Positions 11,401 through 23,210 of a stretch of 64,000 nucleotides of DNA are shown here, one piece after another; position 1 is the stretch's first letter, and each line of letters starts with the position of its first letter. The DNA is taken from assembly GCA_903813345.2 (NCBI GenBank), contig CAIIXF020000007.1:13434714-13498713 (forward strand), given 5' to 3'. The notes under the pieces are model-generated. The model did not search any database. It saw only the letters and a list, made by a program, of their open reading frames with translations, and was not told where the DNA came from. The position numbers and the translations under genes were made by a program. Origin of the DNA: Owenia fusiformis. Lineage: Eukaryota; Annelida; Polychaeta; Sabellida; Oweniidae.

Positions 11401-14400
11401 ATGTAGTAAATGGCATTAACATCAGTTCAAAGAAAACGAAATTGATTTATTAATGTAAACCTTTGAACAGTATTCTATTATTAACTTTAGAGTGTATGGT
11501 AAGTATGTTTGACGTTTAAAGTTGCCCATGGCAACCATTTGCCCTGCTCTTGCCCTTATGGTCCAAAATAACATGAGAATGTGCGAGCCAAGTCAATTAC
11601 CAAATTCAAACTTCGATAAGTAAAACTTGCATGCCTTAAAACGCAAATGTAATTTATTAAAATGGTAAAGAATCTCCAATAAAGGAGACAACTAAAAGCT
11701 ATGAGATATATTAATAAACGTAAGGTGTATTTATCTATTGATTTATTTGGACCCAGTCTAGACTCAGCTCTGGCAAATGGTCAAGTAGCACACAATACAA
11801 TTATGTAACATATGAGGCATTTGGCCAAATTGCAGTTACAAATGAATACTTGCCCTCTTTAGGACACGCAATCCGATAAATAGTTGGACATAAATGCATT
11901 TTCCCGGAGTGAACTCAAATGAGGGCAAACCGAAGTCATCTGACTGTCAATCGTCACCTTATCTTTAAAAACTCGAAGTCCAAACCCATAATACGGAATT
12001 GAATAAATATAACTACCAATTTTATTTCATTGGTATTTAGCAATCTGATGTATTATATGATTTTAGTTACGCCTAGGATGGTGTATTGAATCTACCCCTG
12101 ATACCTTGAACTGTACATGATTAATCTTAGAAATTAAAATGTTATCAACAGTCTTGAAAAAATCACTATTCGGTTGAACTTGCGTTGAACTTTGTGGAGA
12201 AAACTATCACGATAAAGAATGTTATTAAAGATAAGAGGTAAACCATGACTGGGAACAATCTAAATCATTACTAAAACACTTCATCTTATCAAAATAAACC
12301 TTATGTCCAGTTAACCCTTAGTCTAAAGCATTAAGCTCACTACGATCATATTCCAACATAAGTGCTAAAATTGTTTTCATAAATTATGATAATGTTATAT
12401 CACGATTTACTTCACTCTAAGATGCATGTTAAATTGTAATGTTAAAGGCATGGTGTCAGTGTACTAACGATGATTATTGATAAATATCATTTAGTAAAAA
12501 TTCAAATATGAAAAAATATTAAAATCTCAAGAATATTAAATTCAGACAAGTCCGATTATTACACATATTTTCTGGCGTATAAGTATGTATACTTGTGTAT
12601 TGTCTACATAAATCGATAGGTTAACATGAAAAAGGTTGAATATGGCTGTCTCTTATGATGATTTAGAGGCTCGGAAGGAGTTCTATCTCAATGGCTAGTA
12701 GGAAAGGTTACGACCTGCATAAATTTTGCTCGACATACGTCACGATAAACTTATGAAAAATAAGAGACAAGCCTAATCGATCAACTCTTTACTTATCTTC
12801 GCAGTTTCGGACAACCTACAATTTCTTTTTAAATTGATACAGACTTTTTTGTTAGTGGCATTATGATATTATTAAAACAATTAATACATAAACGTCCATT
12901 TTTATAAATATACTGGCCCTTCAGTAAGTCATGATTGATAATGGGCGGGGGTTGACGATCCGTCTAAAAATGCATGTTTTATCCCCGGGTTTTATCTCCA
13001 AGAAAATATACTAGTTGTTCGAATACGTTATATAATGTTTCTATAAAAAATGTATGGCCTAAATAATTGCTTATTGTGAATCTGACGCCGTATCATTTTT
13101 ATTATATCATTATTAAATCGATGCAATGAATGTTGGGATTCCGAAGTCAGAAACACAAGTCATAGCCAAGCCTTGAGATATTTGGTTGCTCGACTAGTCG
13201 TTTCTCTCCAGCTAGGTCAGGCCTGCTTCCCTGCTCAAGAACCCAAGGTCACCCTGTCCTCTGTATGACTGTTGCCGCCAATCGACCTCACCAGTCCACA
13301 ATAACAACCATATCTAGACGCCACCTTTATCGAAAGTGATCAAAGCTCAAAATCTCATCAAGGGATTATTGTTAAATTAAATCCGAGCCAAAAATTAACA
13401 AAATGTTTGTTAGTAGCATACATTTTGCGTAACTTTACTGGCACATGTCGTGTTGACCTGAGAATAGAATGCTCTTGGTCATGTTGATCGGTACACTGCT
13501 ATCGATCACGATCTTTGCCAGGGAAGTAGTACCAAGTAACCAAATGACCTCGCCTTTCATTCTCAGTAGAAAAACACGTCAAATTTCAATACTTTTTATA
13601 AAATTGAGACTTCTTTATATGCTTTGGGGTAATACCGTATATTCTCAAAGAGACATTTTATTTAATATGATGTTTACTATTTTGTTACCGTCAACAACAT
13701 CCAAACGTTTCTTATAATACTCGTTATTTTTTGAAATGTGTGAAGAGATCAGTGAAATAAAATGTGTTCATGTTTTTTATTTTTTATATGGTAATGTTTG
13801 AAATTTGACCATGTGTTGAGAAATATTCAAGACAGTCTTTGCATTATTTTTAAATAATGCCCTTTGCTCTTTTGCTATTTTTAATGATATGAATGAAGGA
13901 AATCGTCGACAAAATTATAACTAAATGACATATCGTAAATGTATATTTTTGGATAACATGGCGTATTGAAAAGTATGGATTGAAAAACCGGCTTTCTAAA
14001 TATTCTTTGCTTTTAGAATTAATTGATTTTGAACAAAAAACGATTATGTAAAACGTATTTGCATGTTTTGAAAACGAATACTTTAAATATGATGTCATCA
14101 AATGCTTGTAAAAATATGACTAAAAGATGTTCTGTTTGATTTGCTTAGAAAACCCGAAAAACAAATCCAGCGTATATCTTTTTTCTAAAAAACAAAATCC
14201 AAGATGGACGCAAACAAACCACCTTGTATTACAGTTTAACGAAATAACATTAACAGGCTGTCGAGAGTGCAAATGTATATTATATAATATATGGTCGGCT
14301 ATATTTACATCCAACCGCGATCTATATCTGTACATTAAGGGTTATGTAATAGAGCAACCATATTGTATTCGTATACCAACTCAATCGATTGCACTTGAAT

Positions 14401-15055
14401 TGTGTTCATTTTTATAACAGGCCACATTTCGTTTATTTTTGAACGAATAAATACATTTAAGATGAATTTTTTTACAGGTGCTTGTAAGATAAAAGTACAA
14501 CATGTTTTATATTTGGTTTGATAATTTTAAACGACGTTATTTAATATCTGCACTCTAACATTTTACACAACTGAGTTTGAACGTTGGATTTCTATTTTAG
14601 TTTTACACTTTTTATGAATAAATTGAATTATATTTAACTTACCGTTGCCTTTTTTCTTATTTTGTACCACGGAGGTACTACTGGATACGCTAGACGACAT
14701 CGTTAAGACAATCGGAGGCGAATTGTATCACAGAGGCCTCAGATTTCGTTTGGTCTGTTTTCAAGATTCTCGTCGTCTGCGCTTGTTAAAGCCGCGCCTT
14801 GCTCCAAAAGCTTATCGGGATAACGTTATAAATTCATTTGGGGTGATATAGTTTTTATTTAACGAGTTTGACTCCCAACTCGAAATGTTGATACTCGCCC
14901 CTGTTGTATAGCAATGACCTGGTCAGGTTCCACTGTTTAAATATGGTGAGATTATTACATAACTTTTGGCTAGTGAATGGGCTAGTACACTTCAGTATAT
15001 GAGGGGACTTAGGATATGGAATTCATTGTAATGTACGCATGCGCAGATTGATACG
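2446..15055. other. Long AT-rich stretch with no recognisable gene
   Basis: About 12.6 kb on both strands with no frame I recognise and no convincing spliced-exon series. Open frames reach only about 60-130 codons (for example around 4399-4707 minus, 6330-6596 plus, 8419-8805 plus) and have AT-rich composition without known motifs. Small local features are a 13-bp direct repeat ATGGTCGAGGTCA at about 3959 and 4008, a GGTCACC direct repeat near 8510, and scattered homopolymers. I found no terminal inverted repeats with duplications here, but older decayed transposons could be missed by eye. Confidence 0.6.
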
Positions 15056-15103
15056 CATTATCATATTTACCCTGAAACCCATTATCATATTTACCCTGAA
15101 ACC
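15056..15103. repeat. 24-bp perfect tandem duplication
   Basis: CATTATCATATTTACCC and the following bases occur twice in direct succession (15056-15079 and 15080-15103), abutting the left end of the GGGCCC-rich element that follows. It may be replication slippage or an unusually long duplication made at insertion; the right side does not repeat it. Confidence 0.85.
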
Positions 15104-15423
15104 CTATGGCGGATCCGGGGGGGGCCCATGGGGCCCGGGCCCCCCCCCCTAAGGTGGGCCCAAAAAAAAAAGAAGTTGGGCCCAAAAAAATTTTAGGCCA
15201 AAAAAGGCCTCAAGGCCCCAAAAAGTGGGCCTTTTGGTCATTATTGGGCCTATTTTTTCAATTTGGGCCAAATTTGGAAGAAAATGGGCCTCAAATTTTC
15301 AAAATTTGGGCCCACTTTTTCGGTTTTAGGGGCCCAAAAATTTTTTCCGCGCAAGCGTGGAGCTTTTTTCTATATTCTCAAATTTGGGCCCCCCCCCTTG
15401 TTGGTTCCTGGATCCGCCACTGC
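15104..15423. mobile_element. GGGCCC-rich short inverted-repeat element (MITE-like)
   Basis: A segment of about 315 bp rich in GGGCCC and poly-A or poly-T blocks, closed by the inverted repeat TGGCGGATCC (15107-15116) and GGATCCGCCA (15410-15419). The right end reads CAGTGGCGGATCC on the minus strand, which resembles hAT-type ends. The left end has CTATGGCGG instead, and I see no 8-bp duplication, so the class is uncertain. The interior also has self-complementary GGGCC blocks. Open frames here are by-products of its composition. Confidence 0.6.
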
Positions 15424-16525
15424 CATCGGTCGAGATCATGCAAAATCCTTGGAATTGTGCAAAAAGGCCTCAAAAATGAAAGAGATATACAATTCCTTGT
15501 CGATTTCGGGGTACACATACAGGGGATGGACGAGGGTTGACTCGGGCATCACCCTGTTCTGTTAATTTCCATGACCACCCCTGGATCAAGATACCCTGCG
15601 TGCAGAGTCTAGTTAAACTACGAAGACGAAGCTCTCTTTTAAGAAGTGAAGTCAAACGAATGCAAAGGGTAGGATCAAGAAAGGCTCTAGAACAATGCCG
15701 CTCTTCTTCTCAATATAGATCAATAGACCGAATATCACTTTGTCTCACCTGTAACCAAAGATTAAAGCATTGCTAATATACATGAAGAGAGTGAGTAAGT
15801 GACGTTTGATTGAATAACAATAATTCTCTTTTTATAGCGTGGTTAGTTTTCCATTATCGATATCAGGTATATGCTCCCTCCCCTTGACCAGACGAGTTTA
15901 ATATCTGAGGACACCGAGGACGATGTTGTTGTCTGGGTGCTAAATACAGGATTTTTGAATGGTAGTGCCGGACTCCATAGACGCACACCAACCAGTTTCA
16001 TTCATGGCAACATTCGATTGGTATAACACCCTCTCGTGTAAGTTTCTCGTATTTGATACTAAATCGAAGTCCATCCCAAATGAATTTTAGACTGAGTTAT
16101 TTTTTCTCCTCAAGCTAAAAAATCCAACGGTAGGGAACTTAACGCAAATGAAAAAAGAATAATAATCTACACCAGCCTTAACATTATAATTTGGCAATTA
16201 GATACCCACTGAATATGTATTAAAAAGGAAAATATGACAGATTTTTCTTACCAGGAATAGCTTTAGCAATTATTACAGTAAATAAAATAATAATTCAATC
16301 ATTTTGACTTATTCATCTACCAGGATTTCAAGTGAAAAGGATTGTGGCTTTAATATTGAAACCAAGGGGTCTGAATTATATAACTTCCCTATTGCCTGAT
16401 TAAGTTGATAAAGGTCGGGTTTCGATATGTTCGTGCGAAATGATATCTGAAGTTATGCAATTTTTCTGGCTATACGATATATTTCATCGATCTGTGGAGC
16501 AGTGCGACGTCCTTAACCGTGTGCT
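15424..16525. other. No gene seen
   Basis: AT-rich unique-looking sequence between two transposons. Short frames near 15440-15780 continue out of the preceding element and carry no recognisable domain. Nothing else can be supported. Confidence 0.5.
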
Positions 16526-17081
16526 CCATACACTGATGATCCACTCGATTACGCTGGTTACCGAAACGGTTCGTTTCGGTAACAAAATGTCGGAACGTCG
16601 AAGGTACGATGGGATTTTTCTTTTTTCCTTATTACACACGTTGTAGGCAGAATTCCCACAACATTTTTATCACAAACGTGTATTAGTTGTATCATATGTT
16701 TAAGAAAATGTACACATTTGCAAACAAATAGTTCAGAAGACAAAAAGAATCGTCGATTTAATTCCTCACTTAAGTTACATAGACGGTATTTCGAAAAACA
16801 GTTACAGTTAAGATCTGCACTTTTAACCCATACCGTTTATGTAACTTAAGTGAGGAATTAAATCGATGATTCTGTTGTCTCCTGAGCTATTTTTTTTCTC
16901 CTGAGCTATTTTTCGCAAACATGTGCCTTTTCTAAAACATATCATACTGATACTGATATACGTTTGTGAGAAAAAATGTCGTGGGGATTCTGCCTACAAC
17001 GCGTGAAATACTCGTGAAATAAGGAAAAAAGAAAAATCGTACCTGGTAACCAGCGTAAACGAGGGGATCACCAGTGCCATA
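16526..17081. mobile_element. 546-bp foldback element with CAC ends and a 5-bp target duplication
   Basis: Almost the whole element is an imperfect palindrome. The left end is CACTGATGATCCACTCG (16531) and the complement of the right end is CACTGGTGATCCCCTCG (ends 17076). Both sides are flanked by the same 5 bp, CCATA (16526-16530 and 17077-17081). A central stem pairs TTAATTCCTCACTTAAG at about 16760 with its complement at about 16847. The left arm holds a small inner palindrome CCGAAACGGTTCGTTTCGG. No transposase frame is present. CAC ends with 5-bp duplications recall Transib-type transposons, but that class is an inference. Confidence 0.82.
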
Positions 17082-17960
17082 GCGGACTGGACGTTTGGTA
17101 TTTAGAAAATACCTCTGATAGTCAATGGTGGTAAAAAAGCTCTGAGCAGTGCTTTGTCCATCATGTGCCAAAACGATTAACAGTGATTAGGTCAGTCATT
17201 TCGTCCTTGTTGTTGTTAGTTATTTTCATCCTTGTACGAATATACGTTTCGAGCGCGGCTGTTTGTTTAGGCAGTGATCATAGATATGGGCGTTATCATA
17301 ATTGTGTTCTAGGATAGAATCGAGCTTACCCGAGAGTCGGAGCAGTAAGTAATAAATTCAGATTATAAGGAAGTGTGGGTTCTTACTTATTCGTGTAAAA
17401 TGATATTGATCAATAGACACAGCAGTATTTAATTGTAGTAATAATATTTGTTTAAGGTTTTCTTAAAGTAAAGCGTGCGTGGAATATGTCGCTTTGATAG
17501 CCTCATTGCTGTTTCAACTCAAATCAGCTCAATCCCAGTGACTTAAGTAATAATATGTCACAAACGGATTTTAAGATCAATAGATCTTATATTTTATTTA
17601 TATTATCATAACATTAAGAAAATATTTATACCGTAACCCATAAGACTGAATGTATGTCGACATCTATCAGTGTGGCGGATGATTTACAAAAATGGAATCA
17701 ATTTTACGCCATCTTTCAATTAGTTATACACTACATGCACAGCAAGGAGGATTGGCTCCCAGGGACACAACCCGGTTTTTTATGTCCATGATGGGGTTAT
17801 ATATCTAAGTAGATCACATTGTCAGGAAGGGGCATGGTTTTTCCTAACTTTAAATGTACCCCCTTGTTAGTTTCTGGATCCGTCAGTGGATCATACATCA
17901 TCACATGGATCTCATGAACACTGGGTAAGAGTGTATGTATGACTGACGAGGGTGTTCGAG
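17082..17960. other. No gene seen
   Basis: AT-rich spacer between two transposon blocks. At about 17868-17890 there is a fragment CTTGTTAGTTTCTGGATCC that resembles the right end of the GGGCCC-rich element at 15.1-15.4 kb, so a decayed relative probably sits here. Nothing else is supported. Confidence 0.45.
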
Positions 17961-18628
17961 TAAATCACCCTATGCAGACAGAGCCTGTGGGAAATATTGG
18001 GTGCGGAGCAAATGAGCGGAGGGTGCGGAGCTAACGGTCATTTTTGAATTTAAATTTGGGATATTTCTGAAACTAAGCCGTTTTGGGACTTCAAATATAC
18101 CAACATATGTGTATTTGACACCAAATATCAATACAATTGTGAAAATAGTGGCGCAATTCATTCTATAGCGTCGCAGTGTGCCTTAAACCTTTCCCAGACC
18201 TATATATTTTGAAATTATCCTTTTAATACTGAGTCCCCAGCATTCATAAAAAATGGGGTTCAAGGTACACTATCTATACAAATTATTTTTGCATCTTGGA
18301 AGCCAGGCAGTATCTGTGTGATTTTATAGAAATTCGGAAATGTTTTCAGATATGAGCCCCCTCTAAATATTGGGTGCGGAGGAGCTCCATAAACGTACCT
18401 CCGCACCCAATATTTAGAGGGGGCTCATATCTGAAGAACATTTCCGAATTTTTATAAAATCACACAGATACTGCCTGGCTTCCAAGATGCAAAAATAATT
18501 TGCATGGGTAGTGAATCTTGAACACCATTTTTTATGAATGCTGGGGACGCAGTATTAAAAGGATAGTCTCAAAATATATAGGTCTGGGAAATGTTTAAGG
18601 AATAATGCGTCGCTATAAAATGAATTGC

Positions 18629-20398
18629 ACTTATGACGTGCACGGACCTGGGGACAATTCGGGAAATACGGGCTAATCTCAGCTTTGAGCGTTAATCTCT
18701 GCCTTATTTAAAAAGCTAACTTTGTGTTTTATATATCATTTTGAAGTATTTTTTATTCGCATTTCAGTGAAATTATTTTTCCTTCAAAATTTTGATGGGA
18801 TCCAACATTTTTTAAAGTTCAAAATATCCCGACATCGTCAAATACGCTGTAAGACGTAACACTTTACGCTTATAGGGCTCGTTGAAATTGGGATTACTTT
18901 TGAAATAATGATCAAAATCCCACTAAAATTTCACAATTTATTCAATGGAACATGTTAATTTATGACGTCACAATTGCTTAACGGCTCCCGCTCAAATTAT
19001 CGTATATGAACGCTTTTAAAATTTTCAAAATTGTGTAAGGTTTTGAAGGTGAATGGGACGAGCAATAAGTTTACCTTTATTTAACCTTCTAATCTAAGTC
19101 TGATTTGAAAGAAAAATTAACTGCACAATATTGTAATGGCGAAATTTACAAAACAATAATCAGTTTGTTTATTTTGCAAATAATATTAAAATAAGAGCTG
19201 GTTTTCGAGACTTGAAAAAATGTGACGCATCGATTTTTTACCACAAATTCCATACATATCAATTTTTACCAACGCCCCAAGTGGATTTCTTGACCGTTTT
19301 TCAAAATTCAAAAAACATTTTAGAAATATTGTCCTCGAGATCTTGCTACCCTGTGAATTTTGTGATGATTAGATAAGGATAAAGTATTTTATTTTTAGGT
19401 TGACTAAACTTGACAAAAATGTGACGCTTGTCGTTTTTGACGTTGTAAGGCTGTTTGCGCCCTATCACCCTATGCAGACAGAGCCTGTGGGAAATATTGG
19501 GTGCGGCGCAAATGAGCGGAGGGTGCGGAGCTAACGGTCATTTTTGAATTTAAAATTGGGATATTTCTGAAACTAAGCCGATTTGGGACTTCAAATATAC
19601 CAAGATATGTGTATTTGACACCAAATATCAATAAAATTGTGAAAATAGTAGTGCAATTCATTTTATAGCGACGCAGTATGCCTTAAACATTTCCCAGACC
19701 TATATATTTTGAGACTATCCTTTTAATACTGCGTCCCCAGCATTCATAAAAAATGGTGTTCAAGATACACTACCCATGCAAATTATTTTTGCATCTTGGA
19801 AGCCAGGCAGTATCTGTGTGATTTTATAAAAATTCGGAAATATTCTTCAGATATGAGCCCCCTCTAAATATTGGGTGCGGAGGTACGTTTATGGAGCTGC
19901 TCCGCACCCAATATTTAGAGGGGGCTCATATCTGAAAAACATCGCCGAATTTTTATAAAATCACACAGATACTGCCTGGCTTCCAAGATGCAAAAATAAT
20001 TTGTATAGATAGTGTACCTTGAACACCATTTTTTATGAATGCTGGGGACTCAGTATTAAAAGGATAATTTCAAAAGATATAGGTCTGAGAAAGGTTTAAG
20101 GCACACTGCGTCGCTATAGAATGAATTGCGCTACTATTTTCACAATTGCATTGATATTTGGTGTCAAATACACATATCTTGGTATATTTAAAGTCCCAAA
20201 ACGGCTTAGTTTCAGAAATATCCCAAATTTAAATTCGAAAATGACCGTTAGCTCCGCACCCTCCGCTCATTTGCTCCGCACCCAATATTTCCCACAGGCT
20301 CTGTCTGCATAGGGTGCCTATGCAGCTCATTGTTTTGTCTTGGTTTTTGACGCCATACTGTTACGCTAATTGTCCCCAGTTTCGTGCGACGTGTAACT
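18629..20398. mobile_element. Middle element of the nest, 3-bp duplication ACT
   Basis: Inserted in the right arm of the outer foldback element. The interrupted arm reads GAATTGCACT on the left and ACTACTATTTTC on the right, and the sister arm gives the uncut site, so ACT (18629-18631, 20396-20398) is the duplication. The ends share an imperfect inverted repeat whose best part is CTGGGGACAATT (about 18648) and its complement (about 20368). It contains about 900 bp of its own plus the inner 851-bp element. I recognise no protein in it. Confidence 0.75.
19461..20321. mobile_element. Innermost 851-bp foldback element, sister of the outer one, duplication CCTAT
   Basis: A complete copy of the outer family inserted into the middle element. 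Ends are CACCCTATGCAG at 19466 and CTGCATAGGGTG at 20316, flanked by CCTAT on both sides (19461-19465, 20317-20321). The arms fold at about 19890. Because it is uninterrupted it defines the full length of the family. Its position shows the family was active both before and after the middle element arrived. Confidence 0.9.
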
Positions 20399-20587
20399 AC
20401 TATTTTCACAATTTTATTGATATTTGGTGTCAAATACACATATCTTGGTATATTTGAAGTCCCAAAACTGCTTAGTTTCAGAAATATCCCAATTTTAAAT
20501 TCAAAAATGACCGTTAGCTCCGCACCCTCCGCTCATTTGCGCCGCACCCAATATTTCCCACAGGCTCTGTCTGCATAGGGTGTAAAT

Positions 20588-21807
20588 GATAATTTGCAAT
20601 TTTAGGCACCAATCAGGCACGAGTTTGACCTCAGACGATTGCCGAACGTCACATAAATCCATAACTTACTCGAGATAAAAAGTCAGGATACGACGTCAGA
20701 TACTGTACCACACGACATTTTACGGCATTTTTACATGCCTACTTAATTTTAAAACCGTGATATCTCGACAGCAAAACTTGATCATATTTTTCTACAATAT
20801 TTTGTCATTAGTTGGACATATATGTCCAGGAAGTATTTTGCCTATCGAGATTCAAAAAAATTAATTTAGTGGAACTTTCTAATTGAGAATCACGCAAGCC
20901 GTATGATGTGACTTTCTACGCTAAAACCGGGTGTGGACTGTAACATATTGAAGAAAAATTATTTTAATTTTAAACGAAAAATGAAGATAACTTTTTCATT
21001 TCTAAACGGATCTTTCTCAAATTTTGACAATATTTAAGTTCACCATTTTGAAAAAGACGAACAAATTCTGTGTGATGACGTCATAATATAACAATGCTAA
21101 CTTAACGCTTATATTTATGCAGAATTTCGTACCAACAAGATATATCTTTTGATCAATTAAACATTAAATCGTTTGAAAGCTGAATTATTCTTTTTTAATT
21201 GATTCCTTAAAGGCATAACATGCGTTCAGACGTTATTAGGACTACGTAATAAGGAGTTTAAGCTTAAATATTTTCCGTTAGGTTGTGAAAGACATTGCAA
21301 GCTTAAACTACCTATTATTTAAACTGCAAACGCATTCATTGGGTAGGTTCAATGAAGTTTATGTGCAATACAGACACCAGCAGGCAGCCTTGTCGAAATA
21401 GCCAACTACCATACTCCCGGCCACACCATTATCTAGGCCGGGTAAAACACCTAAAAGTTACTCTCTTTGTATTTACAGACAGCCCGAAATCATCATGTAA
21501 TTATTTGTCAAAAGTGACAGTCATTTCGTTCTTTATGTGTCATCTTATCCCTGGACCCTGTCATGTCAAAATTCTTTTGCACTCATCATAATGGGCTTTC
21601 AAGAGAAAGGTATGCAACTCTGTGTTATAAACATGAGAACTGCAAATGAGCAAGGCAATGCTTCCCTTTTTATGATAATATTTCAAAAGGTATAAAATTA
21701 TGTTCAATATGATTAAAGCATAAAACATGTTTATCTCATGTAAAAATAAGCAAAAAGACCAATCTCTTCAAGTATTGCATTGTGGGTAATTATTCAAGAA
21801 CACATAA
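20588..21807. other. No gene seen
   Basis: AT-rich sequence with no recognisable frame. Some wording (GACGTCA plus a following TTAACGC run near 21070-21110) loosely echoes the interior of the middle nested element at about 18840-18990, so part of it may be an old relative, but I could not align the two convincingly by eye. Confidence 0.4.
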
Positions 21808-22009
21808 CAATGCCTGCCCGTAGCCAGCTTTTACCAGGAGGGGGAGCTTTTTTCCAGGGGGGAGGGGGCTTTTTCACAATTTTGGCTAAAAAGTATGCGA
21901 AAAATTCTCAGAATGGTGAAAAACTGCATGATTTTGAAAGAATTTCTAGCCAGGGGGGGGGGGGAGATTCCGCTCCCCCAGCTCCCCCTCTGGCTACGGG
22001 CCTGCAATG
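21808..22009. mobile_element. 192-bp MITE with CCCGTAGCCAG ends
   Basis: The inverted ends CCTGCCCGTAGCCAG (21813) and CTGGCTACGGGCCTG (ends 22004) enclose G-rich blocks. CAATG flanks both sides (21808-21812 and 22005-22009). The core has a run of 10 or more G. It has no coding potential. The ends resemble the CAGGCCCGTAGC type seen in many animal genomes; the superfamily cannot be fixed from one copy. Confidence 0.75.
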
Positions 22010-22074
22010 TTCACTTTCATTATTGCCATAATCGTGATGACATCCATTTTGTATTAAATAATGAACATGGAGGC

Positions 22075-22958
22075 TACACTCCCCTCCAAAAGTTTGGCAA
22101 CCTTTTTTCCCCATTGAACTACGTGTTAAAGCCTCTTTACGTTTGAATTTTTATTTACTTAACCGGCGATGAAATAACTTATAATATTAATGGAAACGTA
22201 ACTTGACTTTATTTCCAATACCTCCAAATTTTCTAAATTTTTACCTCAATTTCAATAGGTCGAAAATTTATGATAAATTTGATGAATTTTTGAAAATCGT
22301 CATTCCCATGTAATCCAATGGGAAATTGAGGATTTGGCCGGCAAATCAGAAATCAGGATATCTTTTCAGTAAAAGATTCAGCAAAAAATATTTTTATATA
22401 GAAAATTGAATTGTCTATCTTTTTTTAACACAAAGTGTTTAGTTTATTTGATGAATATTAAAGTTACAGCGCATCAAAGTCATTTTTGAAAATAATTTTT
22501 CGCCTCCTGTGTTATTTCAATGGGAGAGGTTTTTTGAAAAACAATTTTGACTTTAATAAAGCCCTATAACTTTGTTGAACCTGAAGAAACATATCAATTT
22601 TTTGTTAACTTGTAAAGTTAGCAAATTCAATTGCCTGCCTAACTCGTATTTTTTGCAAGGACTCGGATGGATGGATATTCAGTCATATGACTTGCGGCAA
22701 ACCTACCATTTCCCATTGGTTAACATGGGAATGTCGATTTTCAAAAATTCATCAAATTTATCATCAATTTTCGACCTATTGTAATTGAGGAAAAAAATTG
22801 AGAAAATTTGGAGGTTGGAATTAAAGTCAAATTACGTTTCCTTCAATAGTATAAGTATTTTCATCGCATTTTAAGTAAATAAAAATTCAAAGGTAAAGAG
22901 GCTTTAACACGTAGTTCAATGGGGGAAAAAGGTTGCCAAACTTATGGAGGGGAGTGTA
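22075..22958. mobile_element. 880-bp Tc1/mariner-type foldback element just upstream of CASC3
   Basis: Inverted arms of roughly 400 bp pair along nearly the whole length. The left end is CACTCCCCTCCAAAAGTTTG (22077) and the complement of the right end is CACTCCCCTCCATAAGTTTG (ends 22956). Both sides are flanked by TA (22075-22076 and 22957-22958), the duplication expected for Tc1/mariner. No transposase is present. The arms differ by scattered substitutions and a short central asymmetry at about 22500-22560. It ends about 255 bp before the CASC3 start codon. Confidence 0.85.
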
Positions 22959-23189
22959 TGTAGATAATCATGTAAAGTACAAAACACGATTTTTCTTGGA
23001 ATGTGTACATTCTCCAATTTTTTCCAAAACCCAAGGCAATGCCTATGTGTATGAAATATTGGAAGTTGCCTTCCCTTCTCTTGAAAGCCTAATATTATGC
23101 ACTCATTAGTTGTTATTTCTACCCGGGAATTAAAATTTAGTACAACCTGCAATGTTTATTTCGTCCTGTGTATATCAATTTTCATATAA

Positions 23190-23199
23190 TCTCGCGAGA
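23190..23199. promoter_or_regulatory. TCTCGCGAGA palindromic core-promoter motif of CASC3
   Basis: The perfect 10-bp palindrome TCTCGCGAGA lies 11 bp before the CASC3 ATG. In vertebrates this motif is enriched at start sites of TATA-less housekeeping genes. Its presence in this AT-rich region suggests transcription starts very close to the ATG. The function here is inferred from the motif and its position. Confidence 0.7.
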
Positions 23200-23210
23200 C
23201 TTAAAAAATC

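Larger units (their letters stand above)
17961..20587. mobile_element. Outer foldback element of a three-level nest, 5-bp duplication TAAAT
   Basis: The left end CACCCTATGCAGACAGAGCC begins at 17966 and the complementary right end stops at 20582. Both are flanked by TAAAT (17961-17965 and 20583-20587). The element is a near-perfect palindrome folding at about 18390. Its right arm stops at 18631 and resumes at 20396 because another element was inserted. Removing that insert leaves about 850 bp, the same size as the intact sister copy at 19466-20316. It has no transposase and must have been moved in trans. The CAC end and 5-bp duplication are what is seen; membership of a Transib-like superfamily is inference. 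Confidence 0.88.

Noticed and set aside
15106-15540. 144-codon frame starting MADPGGAHGARAPPPKVGPK
   Set aside because: It is a translation of the GGGCCC-rich MITE; frames of this type are composition artefacts.
17970-20578. Four nearly identical 63-codon frames (17970-18161 and 19470-19661 minus, 20121-20312 and 20384-20578 plus)
   Set aside because: They are the same stretch of the terminal inverted repeat read in each arm of the nested foldback elements. Most differences between them change the amino acid, so there is no sign of selection for a protein.
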